Assembly (NCBI GenBank): GCA_038373865.1
Contig: JAXGGA010004509.1
Coordinates: 1-64,000, forward strand
Reading direction: 5' to 3'
Origin: Uloborus plumipes
Lineage: Eukaryota; Arthropoda; Arachnida; Araneae; Uloboridae
DNA: 64,000 nt
The notes beneath the pieces are model-generated. The model worked only from the letters and a program-made list of their open reading frames with translations. It was not told the origin of the DNA and ran no database searches. This document shows, piece by piece, positions 1-11,830 of this stretch. The translations under genes and the position numbers were made by a program. Numbering within the stretch: the first letter of the stretch is position 1; each line of letters starts with the position of its first letter.

Positions 1-210
1 ATAATAGCATCATTCGCATGCAACATTTCATGCAAATAAATGTAAAAATATCTATTTAAATAAATGAGTAATTTCGGGATTACGGATCAAAAAATGTCAA
101 TTTTTTATGCTTATTTTCATACATACATATCTTTTTAAATATAATAGCATCATTCGCATGCAACATTTCCTAAAAATAAATGTAAAAATATCTATTTAAA
201 TAAATGAGTA
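1..210. repeat. Two direct copies of a 70-bp segment
   Basis: Bases 1-70 and 141-210 are nearly the same, differing mainly around the twenty-ninth to thirty-fifth base, so the unit is about 140 bp. The array may continue to the left of the window. There is no coding potential. Confidence 0.8.
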
Positions 211-412
211 TTTACCTGCAAAGTTGGCTTTCTGTATGGCAGAAATCATTATACTTTGGATTCGGCACCTACTCTTATCTTAAATCTACAGCTCAAAACA
301 CTGTATAGTTATGTTATCTAGTAGCAACAATAGTAAATAAAAGCATCCGAAACCATAAAAGGGACATGTGAAATAATTCTTGAAAGACTGGTTGTGCAGT
401 GTTAATTTTCAC

Positions 413-492
413 CGTGCCCGAGCTACACTCGGGATGAGCCAGAATGGAACATTTCGCTTGCCCGAGTCCAGCTCGGGATAAGCCGGGAAGGG
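413..492. repeat. Pair of CCCGAG...CTCGGG hairpins
   Basis: Two similar hairpin units lie 44 bp apart. Each has a stem of type CCCGAG/CTCGGG around a 4-5-base loop, followed by GAT(G/A)AGCC. They stand out by GC content from the AT-rich surroundings and look like a short interspersed repeat. No function is evident. Confidence 0.55.
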
Positions 493-1297
493 GTTAATAA
501 AATTTAAGCATAAATCATACATGAAACAATGGTCAGTTCTTTGTTTATCAAAATAAAATGCGTAAAAAATGAAATAGTATGATAGAAATATGCTTCCTTC
601 CCGATCTTTTATTAAAAAAAAATTTAATATGAGAATTTAAAATATAAAAATAGCATTGTTAATTCAGATTCATAACATTTCAAAAATATTCTTTGTAATA
701 TTTGCAATTGTGAAAATCATAAAGCTAAGTTTTTTCTGTGCAAACAGATTATGGTGCAGAAAACATTTTTAGGAGATAGGTCTCTTTCTTTTTCTTTTCT
801 TAAAATTTTACCAGATTTGGAAAATAAGTGTTCATTACATTTGGCATGTACATGTAGTGAGCATCTCGTTCCGAAATTCACTTTCTGCTCTATTAAGATA
901 GGTTCGTAAATTTAATTCTCACTACTTAAACCATTTCGATTTTTCAAATTCGGGTTCTAAGAACGATAACAGTCGATTTTTGTCTTGGTGCCTACACGAA
1001 AAAAAGTCTATGAGTTATCTAAATATATTTTTTTTTGTTGGAATACCTTCAAATATTAACATTTCTCACAGAGAAATATGGCTTGTTGCCACTAATTTTG
1101 GTAAATGTTAACACTAAATACAATGAAAAACTGTATGATACATTTCCATGCTGAATCATTTCAGTTTATTTTTTCCCCTTCTTTATTTGGAAGAGTTTTA
1201 TGAAACTTTTTTAGAAGCTTAAATATAGAGCTTTGGTCTTTAAGAACAATTGGTAAGGAAGTTCATTCTTCTTTGGTCTTCATTTTAGTAATTTTTT
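493..1297. other. No gene seen
   Basis: AT-rich sequence with several A or T runs and no open frame of note. I see no repeat or transposon end here. Confidence 0.6.
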
Positions 1298-1558
1298 GGC
1301 CGAATATGGCCGAATATTCTTGAAATTTGAACAAATGCTACCATTTTCAAAAAAAAAAATACACCAAATTATTTTTTAAAATCTTTAATAATCTGTATTG
1401 AACTCATAATCACACAAAAGTGTGCTTTAAATGCAACCTTTGCTTTGATTATTAACAAAAACAAGTTAACTATTTGGCGGCCGAATAGCCGAATATTCGG
1501 CCTTGAGTTTGGCCGAATATTTGGTATTCGGCCAAATCACTATTCGTTGCATCCCTAG
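1298..1558. mobile_element. hAT-type element fragment, one end preserved
   Basis: The right edge read backwards starts CTAGGGATGCAACGAATAG, a hAT-like terminus. Next to it are several copies of the motif GGCCGAATA, and the same motif recurs at 1298-1320. No matching left terminus or target duplication is visible, so this is a truncated or eroded non-autonomous copy. Confidence 0.5.
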
Positions 1559-1609
1559 TTTAAAAATTATTTCAAAAAAAAATTGGAAAATTTTACCCAA
1601 TATTTGTAA

Positions 1610-2190
1610 ATTTGTTAACCGACTTCAACAAAGGGGGAGGTTATACAATTCGTCGGAGAATATTTTTTTTTTTTTTGTATGTTATAAGATTACTCAAAGA
1701 CGCCTGGGCCAATTTAAAAAATTCTTTTTTTGTTCGAAAGGGTTTCATTTCCGATTGGTCCCATTGTCTCGTCCGGGTTTGACAACAGGAACCTGAAGAA
1801 ATCGATCGAAATAGAAATCAGGATCACAGTAATCGTAATTATGACAATTTTGAATGTAAGGCGTCTGGATTACATAATGAAATTCATGTATATGATCTTT
1901 TTGAAATTTTATATGAATTTATACGATTACTTGAAGACGCCTGAACCAATTTCAAAAATTCTGTTACCGATAGATTCGTCATTTTTCAGGCTAACGTAAG
2001 GTTTGATAACGGGATTCTGAAGAAATTGAGAAAAATCTTCACATTTTTGCTCAAATTTAAAGCGATTTGTCCGAAATGATTAAATATGAAATCCATTGTT
2101 ATAAATCGTTGTTGATATGAAACAGTAATAATAATGATAATGAGAATTTTGAATGAAAGCTTAACTGAATCAAACATGAAACTCATTAGC
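1610..2190. repeat. Degenerate direct repeats starting AACCGACTTCAACAAAGG
   Basis: Around 1615 is a motif of type CCGACTTCAACAAAGGGGG followed by GGTTATACAATTCG, which resembles a repeat common in arthropod genomes. Two diverged copies of one segment follow. GATTACT..AAGACGCCTG appears near 1688 and 1926, and TTTGA(C/T)AAC(A/G)GGA near 1777 and 2003. The element class is unresolved and there is no coding capacity. Confidence 0.45.
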
Positions 2191-2267
2191 GAGCCTCGTA
2201 CATAGTATTTTTAACTGGAACAAAAAATGAGAAATTCTTTGCATGGATATGACCTTTATTATGGCAT

Positions 2268-2508
2268 AGCTGTGCCCGCGGTTTCACCCACGTTTATAAG
2301 ACAACAATCTATAAAAAACTATTTTAATTACATCACGCTATGATATGTATGTAATAAATATATAGTAAAATATTACACGGGGAAACGCAAAAATAAAAGA
2401 ACCTTTGAAAAACAATTAGTAAGGCGCCCAGTCTTACAAAATGTTCAAGTTTTGTTAATATTTTGTTCAGAGGTAGCCTGTGCAACACTGGGCCACGCAG
2501 CTAGTTTA
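2268..2508. mobile_element. Short interspersed element with GCTGTGCCCGCGG and CCACGCAGCTAG ends
   Basis: The left edge reads GCTGTGCCCGCGGTTTCACC. The right edge, read backwards, begins CTAGCTGCGTGGCCCAG. A sequence close to this right edge occurs at 63351-63385, so the family is dispersed. The class is unresolved, and there is no open frame or clear target duplication. Confidence 0.45.
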
Positions 2509-2579
2509 CTTAAAAAATTAGGTGAAGTTTCGTAATGGAAACATTACCTTATTTCGGAAGTACATTTACACTAAAAAGA

Positions 2580-3075
2580 ATAAAATAAAAATATTTTTGA
2601 AAAAAAAAATGAATAGACTTCAGAACTTCACTCGGCAAGTGCTCTAAAAAGTAAAAAATAATTATATTCTTTGAACACCCATTGATACTACATTTAAACA
2701 TAAGTTTTGAAGTCGGCGTAAAAACTATAGATAAAAGGATGTTCAACTATATTTTGCCAACATTTTTCAATGAAACCATTGAAAATTAAAAGTTGAATAT
2801 TTGTACCATTGCATATATATGTGGTTGTGTTGTTAATGTAGTGTATGAGAATGTGATTAAAGAACCTGGATTCATTGAAATTTATATTTATAGTTGAATT
2901 ATAGTTTTGTTTGATTCTATTTAGTGTTTTTGCGCCGACTTCAAAACTTATGTTTAAATGTAGTATCAATGGGTGTTCAAAGAATAAAATTATTTTTTAC
3001 TTTTTAGAGCACTTGTCGAGTGAAGTTCTGAAGTCGTTTCAATTTTTTTTTTTTTCAAAAATATTTTTATATTCA
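2580..3075. repeat. Inverted repeat with arms of about 140 bp
   Basis: The left arm (about 2587-2725) and right arm (about 2925-3069) are reverse complements at roughly 93 percent by eye, separated by a 200-bp loop. Arm landmarks are CTTCAGAACTTCACTCG, GAACACCCATTGATACTAC and TTTTGAAGTCGGCG. This looks like a foldback MITE, and no terminal duplication was resolved. Short open frames across it are by-products of the arms. Confidence 0.7.
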
Positions 3076-3948
3076 ATCTAAAAAAATGTAACAAAAATAA
3101 AACTTTTTTTTCTTTTCTGGCGGGATAAGTTAAAGGAATGAACCTAATAGTTTATGCCTAACAATATATACCTAATTGTTTATGCCCAACAATAATTTTT
3201 TATTTTTTGTTACATTTAAATATCCGGTTCAGATATTTATTGATGAAAGGTGGTTCTTAAATATTTCCTTAGTAATAAAACAGCATTAAATAACTATAAG
3301 AAAAATAGAAAAGAGTCGAGTATTTGCAGGAAGTTTTCATTTTACTTAATAAACGGGACAAGATTAAAGAAAATGCTTTTTTCTTTGTCTGCTAAAACTA
3401 AATAGCTATTTATCCTCTGCTATCACAATTTGTAAATTCTTTTGTTTTTGTTTTTTATAACATCAAACTACCTAAACACTTTACATTGTATGTTTATCAT
3501 CAAAAAACATATAATTTAAAAATATTTAGCTACATTCATTATTTTTCTTTTAATTTTTCTGTTAAAAAAATATTTTAGTGCCCAAATTTCAATTTGCTTT
3601 CTGTAATCTATCGCTTTGAGATATTTGAACATTTTTTCATGCAGTTAATTGGCAAATGTATTTAAAATATTCGAAAAAAAAAAAAACATTTATTTTCTAA
3701 TTTCTCAAGAGTGTAAAACAAACTCCCCCCTTCCGTTTTGCCTTAAAATCACTATTAAAATAGAAAATGTTTCCTTTGGAGTTGAAACTAGGGCAGCAGG
3801 TTTGCAGATGCTAATTTCTGGGTAAGGAGGAATTGTAGCAAGTCTCAATGCAAAAATTCAATTTTTAGGAACATAAGTACATTGTAATTTTTGATAGACT
3901 AGGCAGTCTAGTATTTAGAAATGATTAGATTACCATTATTATTATTTA
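3076..3948. other. No gene seen
   Basis: AT-rich intergenic-looking sequence with A and T runs. I see no exon, repeat or element end here. Confidence 0.55.
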
Positions 3949-4455
3949 TGTTTCGTTCCTTAAAGGAACAACTGAACTGTTTTAATATGCTAATCAGGCT
4001 CATGACGTCACACCTTGAACACATGCCATGATCAACCCTTTGGCGTACGACGTCATTCACACATTCCTAGTGCTTTGGCCAATAGCCTGGCCCAATGGGC
4101 GATCTCATATGCAAATGAGACTGATATAAAAGCACTTGATGATCTTTATCGGTGCTCAGTCCGGTCACCCCTTTAGCCGTTGACTCGTAAAAGGCAAGCC
4201 GACTCGCACCAACCTTGAGCGTGTCTTGGCTTTTAAATGCCTTAACCTTTTTGAGGATTAGCTAACTGATCGTTTTATATAATGGCAGGGCATTATCTGT
4301 ATTTAGTTTTTGGTAATGTTTATTATTGTTTACGGACTGTTTTTGCTGTTTCTACTTTTTACTACCGTTGTTTATTCTTTTAGCCATTTACATTAGTTAA
4401 ATAAATAGTTTATTGTTACATAGTCATCCTCTTTTTTTCACTCGAGCTCTTAACA
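3949..4455 (+). mobile_element. Probable solo LTR or similar promoter-bearing retroelement remnant
   Basis: The stretch reads as a compact transcription unit. Upstream elements and a TATA box lie at 4125, an initiator at 4156, and a polyadenylation signal AATAAA about 245 bp after the start, followed by a T-rich stretch. Candidate termini TG (3949) and ACA (4453-4455) would fit an LTR of about 507 bp. I found no 5-bp target duplication, so the borders are approximate, and no retroelement coding sequence lies beside it. A small non-coding host gene is the alternative. Confidence 0.4.
4003..4160 (+). promoter_or_regulatory. RNA polymerase II core promoter: CRE, CCAAT, octamer, TATA, initiator
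   Basis: In order, the sequence shows TGACGTCA (4003-4010), a second CGTCA-type site near 4051, CCAAT in GGCCAATAG (from 4077), the octamer ATGCAAAT (4109-4116), TATAAA (4125-4130) and the arthropod-type initiator TCAGT (4156-4160). The TATA-to-initiator spacing of about 32 bp is canonical. A start at about 4158 would give a transcript ending after the AATAAA near 4403. It probably drives the retroelement remnant around it. Confidence 0.55.
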
Positions 4456-5118
4456 GGACGCTAACTCTGCGTCCTTAGAAAGATAGATGGGCACAACTTT
4501 AACCGAAAATCCCATCTATCAATTTTTGAGAAAAAAAATCATAAAATACTAAAGTTAAAAATTGCAAATTATCATGCAGGCAGTTGTATGATCAGGCAGA
4601 AAAAAAAGCAATAATATTTACTCATTGCGGTGTTAGAGTGCGGTCTTATTTTTAAATGTAAAATACAAAAGACAAAAAAAGCATATTAAAGTATAGTCTT
4701 TGTTTTTAATTTCCGGAATACAAGAGCCCCTTTGAAACTATAATTATAATAATAATAACAAAAAAAATGACAATAATGATAAACAAAATATTAAAATTTT
4801 GTTAAGCATTAAAGTTATTTACATCATTTATTTGTGCAGTTCTTCTAACTCCAGGCGCAACTTTCCGGAAGAAAAAAAAATTTACGTTCAGATGCACAAT
4901 TAGAAAAGAACTGATTGCTCTTCCACAGCATTTCAACAAATTTCGGCCTTTGGTTCCAGCTGTTGTATGAGCGATTTATGTTTTCTAGAAAAAAAACAGT
5001 TCCCCCCACCCTGTACTTCTTGTAAACATTTTATGACTAAATCCCCGAACCAAGCCTTTAAAATAGCCATCTTCTAGGGAAAGTTACAATAAATTTTCAT
5101 TGACAAGCTCCCATCCCT
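4456..5118. other. No gene seen; one short inverted repeat
   Basis: The only structure noted is a perfect 10-bp inverted repeat, GATAGATGGG (4482-4491) and CCCATCTATC (4511-4520), around a 19-bp loop. The rest is AT-rich with homopolymer runs. Confidence 0.5.
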
Positions 5119-5289
5119 TTGGGTAATTTGAGGATGGACAAAATGGGAAATTCAAAGTACTTGCGCAGTCTGTCTGGTGAGACATTAGTACACCGTCTGG
5201 AGCGGAGCCCTGAGCCTTATGGGCGGTGTTTTAGCTCTGTCTCCCCCACCTCAGAACATCTGACACTGATAACTGGGCAGTTAAACTGT

Positions 5290-5604
5290 CACCGCTTTGG
5301 GCCTCGATCAACTTTGCGGCTTTCATTCCTAGAGATCATATTTCACGCTAAAAGAATCCAAAGCGTGTTTTTAATGGGAAAGAGTCACCTCACCTCTTTC
5401 TGTTTACCAACATCATTGGGCAGAAAAAAGGAGGTTTTGTTGGAAGCTGTAGGAGAAGCGATAGAGGCTTTCAGGAAGGGGAAAAAAAGAGAAAGAAAGA
5501 ATTCTGTTTCCGAAAACTAGGAGTGACCAAATGTTGGATTTTACAATGTCGCACAGTGACTCTGTTTTGCATTTTCTAGACGACAAATTTTTTTCACTAG
5601 GCGA
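5290..5604 (-). mobile_element. Left piece of a hAT-type element also present at 33279-34166
   Basis: This piece is about 90 percent identical by eye to the reverse complement of 33660-33985. The element resumes at 7526, after the insertion at 5605-7525. An open frame runs through it on + (ending at 5520 and reaching back to 5119 outside the matched part). The matched 66 or so residues share SHLTSFCLPT, LLEAVGEA and FRKGKKRERKNSV with the frame at 33954-33745, and the two copies differ by an in-frame 3-bp indel. I do not recognise this protein fragment. It may be captured host coding sequence or a chance open frame. Confidence 0.6.
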
Positions 5605-7525
5605 CAGTAGCGTATATAGGTTTTTATTTCGGAGGGGGCCCATATAATCAAGCTTAGCCCCCCCCCCCAGTTTTTTTTTTTGCTATTACTGTAAAACAAG
5701 TAGAAATTTTAAAATTGAATTAAAATATTGTAATTTTTGGAAAAGATAGAAAATTACGAAGTTTTAAAATTCCCTCCAAAACTTTTTTCAAAATTAAAAT
5801 ATTTATGCTACCTTTTTTCAAAATTGAAACCTTAAGTCATCTTTACTTTAGACCATCTTTGGTAGTAACGTTAGCAAGGACTCTCTCCCGAAATGTTTCG
5901 AAATTAATGTTTTAAAAACATTTTTATTTAGGTTATCTTTAATACCGTCAAGAGAAAAAGCAGGATTCAGGCGCTGTGCCCCGAAATTTTGCGGCATTGA
6001 AGCTTCAAGAATGCAATTTTAAGCTCTATTTTTTGAAACTGAAGGTTCAAAATTTTACTTTTAGCAGAGGTGCCCATTACCCCCAAGAGCAAAAACTTAT
6101 CATTCAAGAATTCCACGAAAATCCCTCTAAAAACGAGAGCCACACGTGAAAGAAAAAGAAAACAAAAACTTTTAAAAACGCCCCTTAAAAATAATTCAAT
6201 AGCGCCGCTTACGCCATGATTCTTGATAGGAACAACTGCTTTTAGGCTTTGTCTTTGTCTGAGAACATTTAGGATGATAAAAGGATTTAGGGACTCTTCT
6301 GGAAATTTTTGGGCATAGAGACTGTAATTCGCGAGCTCTCTCTTTTCCAAAAACACATTTTAGAGCTAAAGACTATAGAAAAGTAAGGGGGATATCAACT
6401 ACCGTTAACTGTTTGAATTTTACACCTCTAAAATGCCATTTGAGGCGATGTTTGACCAGGGTATTGAAGAAGAAGCGGGAAAAGAACTCTCTTCCGAAAA
6501 TTTTTGGATATTGAAGTCTTGAAACTGCAATTAAATTACACGTTGTAAAAGCGAAATTTTAAGATCTCAGCCTTCTTTGAATGCATGCTTGGCGGGATAT
6601 ACGGGCCTCGACTTCCTACCCTAAACCCGCCACTGAGAGGCAGTCTATTCTTTAATTTCATCACTGGTAAAGAGATTGAAAATTACGTGCTCCTTCTAGC
6701 TCGGCCGGCTTGAACTTCTACCTCTTTTCGATTTTTTTTTTTTTTTTTTTGTTGGAAATTATTTGTGAAAAAACTAAAACCGAAAATGATTGCACTTTAT
6801 TTTAAATTTCTTACTGGGAGGAATACTTACACTTTATTTTAAAATTTCTTGCCGGGGAGAAATGATTACACTTTATTTTAAATTTATTGAGTGTAGCATG
6901 ATTTTAAAGACTCTTATTTCCTGACTGACTAGAAAAAAAGGAGGAATGAGAAGAAAGAGAGAAACGTAATTTGCTGACTAATAATCTACGTTGAGTATTT
7001 TTCATTTAAAGATTTCTATTCAAAATGATTGGGATTTTTTCTATGCGTTTTCTAATTGAAATATCTTCATTTTCCCAAGACACGTTCTTTTTTCTATTGA
7101 GTAAAGCGCAAGGGCTCCCTGACCTTCTTGGGTTGCACCACTGCCTGGTGCCATCTAACGAATTATTATTAGCAATAATTATTTATTTATTTATTTTTTT
7201 TTTTTTTGTATTTCAAGCTAAAAGTATGTAAATAATTTAAGAGTAAACTTAAAACGAATAATAATAATTACCTTTATTAAAAAAAAAAAAAAATCCGAAT
7301 TTTTTTTCGGGTGGGGGGGGGGGACATAGGAGGGAAAAACCCTCTGGAGTTCTCCCTTATATACACCTTTGAAAACAATGTTAACAGAGAGTGGGCTTTT
7401 TTCTCAAGGATTTTTTTTTTTTTTTTTGAGCAAACACGAACCGAACACCTACTTTTGAAAAAATCTTTCTCGATTTCGGGGGGGGGCGGGCCCCCTCGGG
7501 CCCCCCCCCCTTAAATACGCCCTTG
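5605..7525. mobile_element. Gene-free transposon with 8-bp target duplication CTAGGCGA
   Basis: CTAGGCGA lies on both sides, at 5597-5604 and 7526-7533. The ends are inverted and similar: CAGTAGCGTATATAGG on the left and, read backwards, CAAGGGCGTATTTAAGG on the right. The inside (about 5690-6600) contains loose repeats of a motif like GAAATTGAAG followed by CTAAAAACGCAATTTTA, also found in the elements at 8318-11220 and 27681-29675. There are long G and C runs near both ends and no transposase frame. The 8-bp duplication fits hAT or a related superfamily. Sequences like other element ends (near 6630 and 7143) suggest internal nesting. Confidence 0.75.
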
Positions 7526-7704
7526 CTAGGCGACATTAGTGTCCCCTAGTCCCCATGTTAAAAAATGCTCTGATTTGGTAAAATTTGTGGAGCTTTACTC
7601 AGCAAATTTAAAGTTCCAGCTGTGCCCAAAAATTTTAGTTCTTGGTGCCTTTGATTGCATGTTGTCTTTTCAGTTAGAGTGAAAAGTGCTTTTTTTCTGT
7701 GTAG

Positions 7705-7866
7705 AAGTTTACTGCATTGAAGGAAAAAGTGAAGCAGATTAGGTTCCATGCTGCAAAGCGTCATCAAATAACTGAAGAAAGAAAGTCTCGTAAGTTGGTT
7801 AAAAGAGCTTTAAAAGATCCAGAAATAAAGGAATTAGTTGAAAATTACATTCCAGTGTCGAAGTAA
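7705..7866 (+). CDS. Terminal coding exon of an unidentified gene (53 residues, then stop)
   Basis: A strong splice acceptor (T-rich tract ending TGTGTAG at 7704) opens onto 53 codons in phase 0, a TAA at 7864-7866, and AATAAA at 7905-7910, about 40 bp later. That is the normal layout of a last exon. The peptide is highly charged, rich in Lys, Arg and Glu, probably helical, and ends PEIKELVENYIPVSK. Such tails are common in nucleolar and RNA-binding proteins, but I cannot assign a family and give no function. No upstream exon was found; the nearest upstream DNA is transposon, so the rest of the gene may lie beyond the left edge. A decayed gene fragment is possible, although the frame, splice site and polyadenylation signal are all intact. 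Confidence 0.5.
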   Translation, partial: KFTALKEKVKQIRFHAAKRHQITEERKSRKLVKRALKDPEIKELVENYIPVSK

Positions 7867-8073
7867 GACAATTATTTTTTCTCACTTTTATTGTTTTTTC
7901 TTTTAATAAATTTTAAGTCATTTATTTAAATAACATACCTAAACCCCACTGTTTTACACTACATAGTATTTAGTACACTTGGGTTCTGAACCTATGAGGT
8001 TTTGTTTTAATACAAGGCAAATAAAGTTATACAAAAAACAAAAGAGATAAGTAGCGACCTTCTCTCTTACCTA

Positions 8074-11000
8074 CTAGGGGTGCGACATCGAAGGCAAAAC
8101 ATCGATGTTGGAAAATAAGGCCATCGTTGGTATTGATACATCAACCCCAAAACATCGATGTTTCAAAACATTGATCTTTTTTCTTTAATTTCTTACACAT
8201 TTTGATATATAGTTATTATTCAGTTACTCCCCATTACAAGCGCCTCTTCATATCACTCAATTAGATACATCTTTTGTCTCCTGAAAAAGCATCAACTGTA
8301 AGATAACGACGTCAGTTCATGGGCGGACTTAGACCGCAAATTCTAGGGGTGCAACAGTAGCAGAAATCGGGGGGGGGGGTGATTCCCTGGACAACAAGCC
8401 AGTGGAGCAACCAGAAAACAGTTTTAAGCAGAGTTTGAAAAAACCCAGCCCGTCTGGGTTTTTAATCAAATATCAGGGTTTTCCTTTCAAGAGAGTCATT
8501 TTAATATCATTCTCTATTCAAACATTGTATACCAAACTACTGCTTGCTACGTAAAATTTTTAAAGAGTCGGGAGCCATGAAGAGAGGTCACTGTGACCCT
8601 CTAAAGAATTTTTTATCTGTAAAAAGCAATGCTATATTGATTTTTTAAAATTAATATGATAAAATATTTTAAATTGATATTGAATTGAATTTATGGATTG
8701 AAATAGTTCCTGTTTAGTTTGATCCTCTAAATATTCAAATAAATAAACAAATAACTCAAATTCAGATGCACAATTTTATTTCTAATACTTAATAAGTTTG
8801 TTTAGAAAGGAAGATGCCTTTTTCTGGACCACGTGTTGACCAACACTAAATATCATAATAAACTCAATGTTATAACTAAACTGATCAGTACCAATTTCTA
8901 GACTTGATATTGATCAAAATATTTGAAATGTTTAGTTTGTTTCTGAAATAAATGTTTTCAATGTGCAGTAAATTGTGAAAAAAAGCCACTTCACCGACAT
9001 AGTGTGTCATTTCAAGTGGGCCCACCCGAAAAATCTCGGTGAGTTTTTTTCGGGCTGGGCCCACGTTGGCGAATCCTGCTTTTAGTTTTTTCTCCATTTG
9101 ATAGGCAGGTTTGGGAGATTATCCTCAGGAAAAATTTTTATATTGTAATCCTGAAAATGCAGTTTTAGACTGCCTCTGGTGCTGTGAGGGGAAAGAAAAG
9201 TTCACAGGAACTGCCACATAGACTTCTCGAAATTAAAGTCCTAAAAACGCGATTATAGGCGGTATTTGTTGACGCTCATTTAAGAGGTGGGGCTTATCTT
9301 AAGGACTGTCCCCGATCAATTTCTTGAAAAATGGAGCAAAATCGATCACCTTCCCCACAGCTTTTCGAAGTTGAAATTCCAAAAACGCAACTGTAGACAA
9401 ACTTTGATGATGTGACGAGAGAGGCGTTTTGGTTCTCTCTCCAAGAAACATCTCGAAATACAAGTCCTAAAAAACGAAGTTTTACAGCAATATTCAGTAA
9501 TGTTAGGAGGAGACGTTTTAAGTCTCTCCCGCCTTAAATTTTTTCAAATATTAGTTTTTTCTTTTTCAGATTTCATACGGAAGTGTCAGCTCGTATTATT
9601 GAAAGAGAACGGTGTGCTATACCTCTCATCCAATTGTCTTTCTAAAAACATAATTTTTAGTATCATAGACGTCTTGAATGATATTAGAAAAAGGGATATT
9701 GAAAAGCTTGCCCAAATTTTTTTCAAAATTTACATCCTAAAAACGCGACGTAGACCATATCCAGTAACAATAGAGATTCGGAACTTCTTAACATTTAAAA
9801 TTATGGAAGAAATTTTAAATAATTTTTTAATGTTAGAAGCGAGACGAAGTTGAGGGCGAAGAAAGGTACGAGGGTCTCCGATTATATTTTTAGAAATTTA
9901 AGTCTTATGAGCTTGATTGTAGGATTGTCCCGATGGATTTTTTGAAAACAGATAAAAAAAAGCTCCCCCCTCCTATCTACCAGATCTTCAATTTTTCATA
10001 GTTTAAGTTCCAAAAACGCAATGTTAGACAATTTTTTATGCGGTTATTGGAGGGGGTTATGGGGCTCTACCCTGAAAATTTTCGAAATTGAAGTTCTAAA
10101 AACAAAGTTCTTGTGTGCAATATTCCATGGTATTAGAAGGAAGATTTAAGGCTACTGGCTTCAATCTTCCATTGGCGGTAAGAAGACTTGAAGTCCTAAG
10201 CATGTCAATTCTTAGGATTTCAAAGCCTGCTGTGCCAAAAGGTTCTCCTTTTTAGACTTTTCGGAACTGTAATTTAGAAAAGTAAAATTTTAATGATTTT
10301 TAATGATGGATAAAGGGTGGTTTGCCCTTATCCGAAAATTTTACGAAATTGAAGCTTCTAAAACGAAATTTTAAGCAATTTTCGATCTTTTACCGTGTTT
10401 GGTATTTGGAGGATTTTCAAAGGAAATTTTGCTAAATTGAAGCCCAGGTGACGAAATTTGCTGCTCCGTAATAACTTTGGCGGGGTAGAGGGCTTCCAAG
10501 AAATAAAATTTTAAAGACTTGTTTAATTTCAGACAAAATAGAAAAAAAAAGAAAAAAAACTCAGGCAGAAATTAAATTAAAAACAAGAGGATAGGGCGAG
10601 AGGAGGGGTGGCACACAATTAGCTGACTAACAATCTGAAGCTGTTGAAAAATTTAAGTGTCGAGATTTTTTAATTTTTGAAAGAAATTAAGATGTTTTCT
10701 CAACATTGGGTATTTTGGTGCATTTTCCCAAGACGCGTTCTTTCCTTCTCTTCAATAATAAAGAATATTTTTTAAAAAATATCAACTCAGCATTCTGGAG
10801 AAAGGGTGGGAGGCAGGGAGCACGATCATTGTGGGCCCCCTCTGGTTGCGCCACTACAATAAGAAGTCCGGGAGGGGGGTACTTCTATGGAAAATTTTGA
10901 AAATTTACCTTAAAAATGCTGGTTTTCTGCTGATTTCAGGTCAGATTTTACTGATAAAGTTATTACAATAGTCACGTTTTTTTTTTTTTTTTTTTTTTAA

Positions 11001-11830
11001 TTTCGCCATGGTAGTTTCAAAGTAGAAGAAATTGTAATGATGTACCAATAAATACCCAATTACAGAGTATACACTCATTCTTTAATACAACACTAAATAA
11101 TAATGTTCTTTTCCGCCTGCATTTCTTGGCGAATTATACTTAATTTCATTATTTTCAAAACCCAACCAAAAATGTTGGGGGTGCGGCACACCCCCTGGCA
11201 CCCCCGTAAGTCCGCCTATGCGTCAGTTAAGAAAACTTTTTTCAGCGAGATATAGACTGCAACTGTTGATTAACTGTAATTTTTTTGTCACTTATTTCTA
11301 TAAAACTTTTTTTTTTCTGAAATGTAAAACATCATCAAAAAAAAAAAATTAAATGCAGAGCAACGATGTTTAAAAACCATTGACATTAAATCATCGTTAG
11401 TTCTTTAAAAAAAACTTTAATTGCAACTAGTAGTTAAAGAAAGATTAATCTTTTTTTTCGCATATTTTTATTATTTTTTGTTGAAATGTAAAAAGGACAT
11501 GGAAAGAAGAAAAAAAAAAAAAAACACTGAACGCGCAACAACAATAATTAAAAGATATAAAAATAAAAAAACAAACCGTGACAGCAAATTTGAGATGTTT
11601 CAGAAACACCGAAAGCAAAACATTGATAATAATTATAGAATTTTTTTCCAATGAGATTAATACTGCATTGCAACTTCTGATTAGACATGAAAACTTTTTA
11701 ACAATTATGAAAATCGTATATTTTTCTTTGGTTTTAATTTACATCGACATCGAAAACAACATTGAACCCAAAACATTGATGTTGGAAAAACATTAACCCT
11801 CAAACATCGACATCGACGTCCCAGCCCTAG
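8074..11830. mobile_element. hAT-like non-autonomous element (outer), split by 8318-11220
   Basis: The left end reads CTAGGGGTGCGACATCGA. The right end, read backwards, reads CTAGGGCTGGGACGTCGA. Behind each come repeated ACATCGATGTT-type motifs. Without the nested insertion the element is about 850 bp and has no coding capacity. I could not find a clean target duplication, so the class is judged from the TAGGG terminus only. Confidence 0.6.
8318..11220. mobile_element. Nested 2.9-kb gene-free transposon with 8-bp duplication CGTCAGTT
   Basis: CGTCAGTT lies at 8310-8317 and again at 11221-11228. The termini are CATGGGCGGACTTAG and, read backwards, CATAGGCGGACTTACG. Between about 9130 and 10930 there are at least a dozen diverged copies of a unit of roughly 85-130 bp, marked by CGAAATTGAAGTCCTAAAAA, then CG and a GNNNTTAGAC-like stretch. 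Several have GATGTTAGGAG-like text after them. No transposase or long frame is present; the longest (9500-9853, 117 codons) runs through the repeats. The superfamily is undecided: hAT, P-like or another with 8-bp duplications. Confidence 0.75.

Noticed and set aside
5119..5520. Open frame of 133 codons as a host gene
   Set aside because: Its second half is repeated inside a hAT-type element at 33745-33954, so it is mobile sequence. The shared frame is kept as a finding only.
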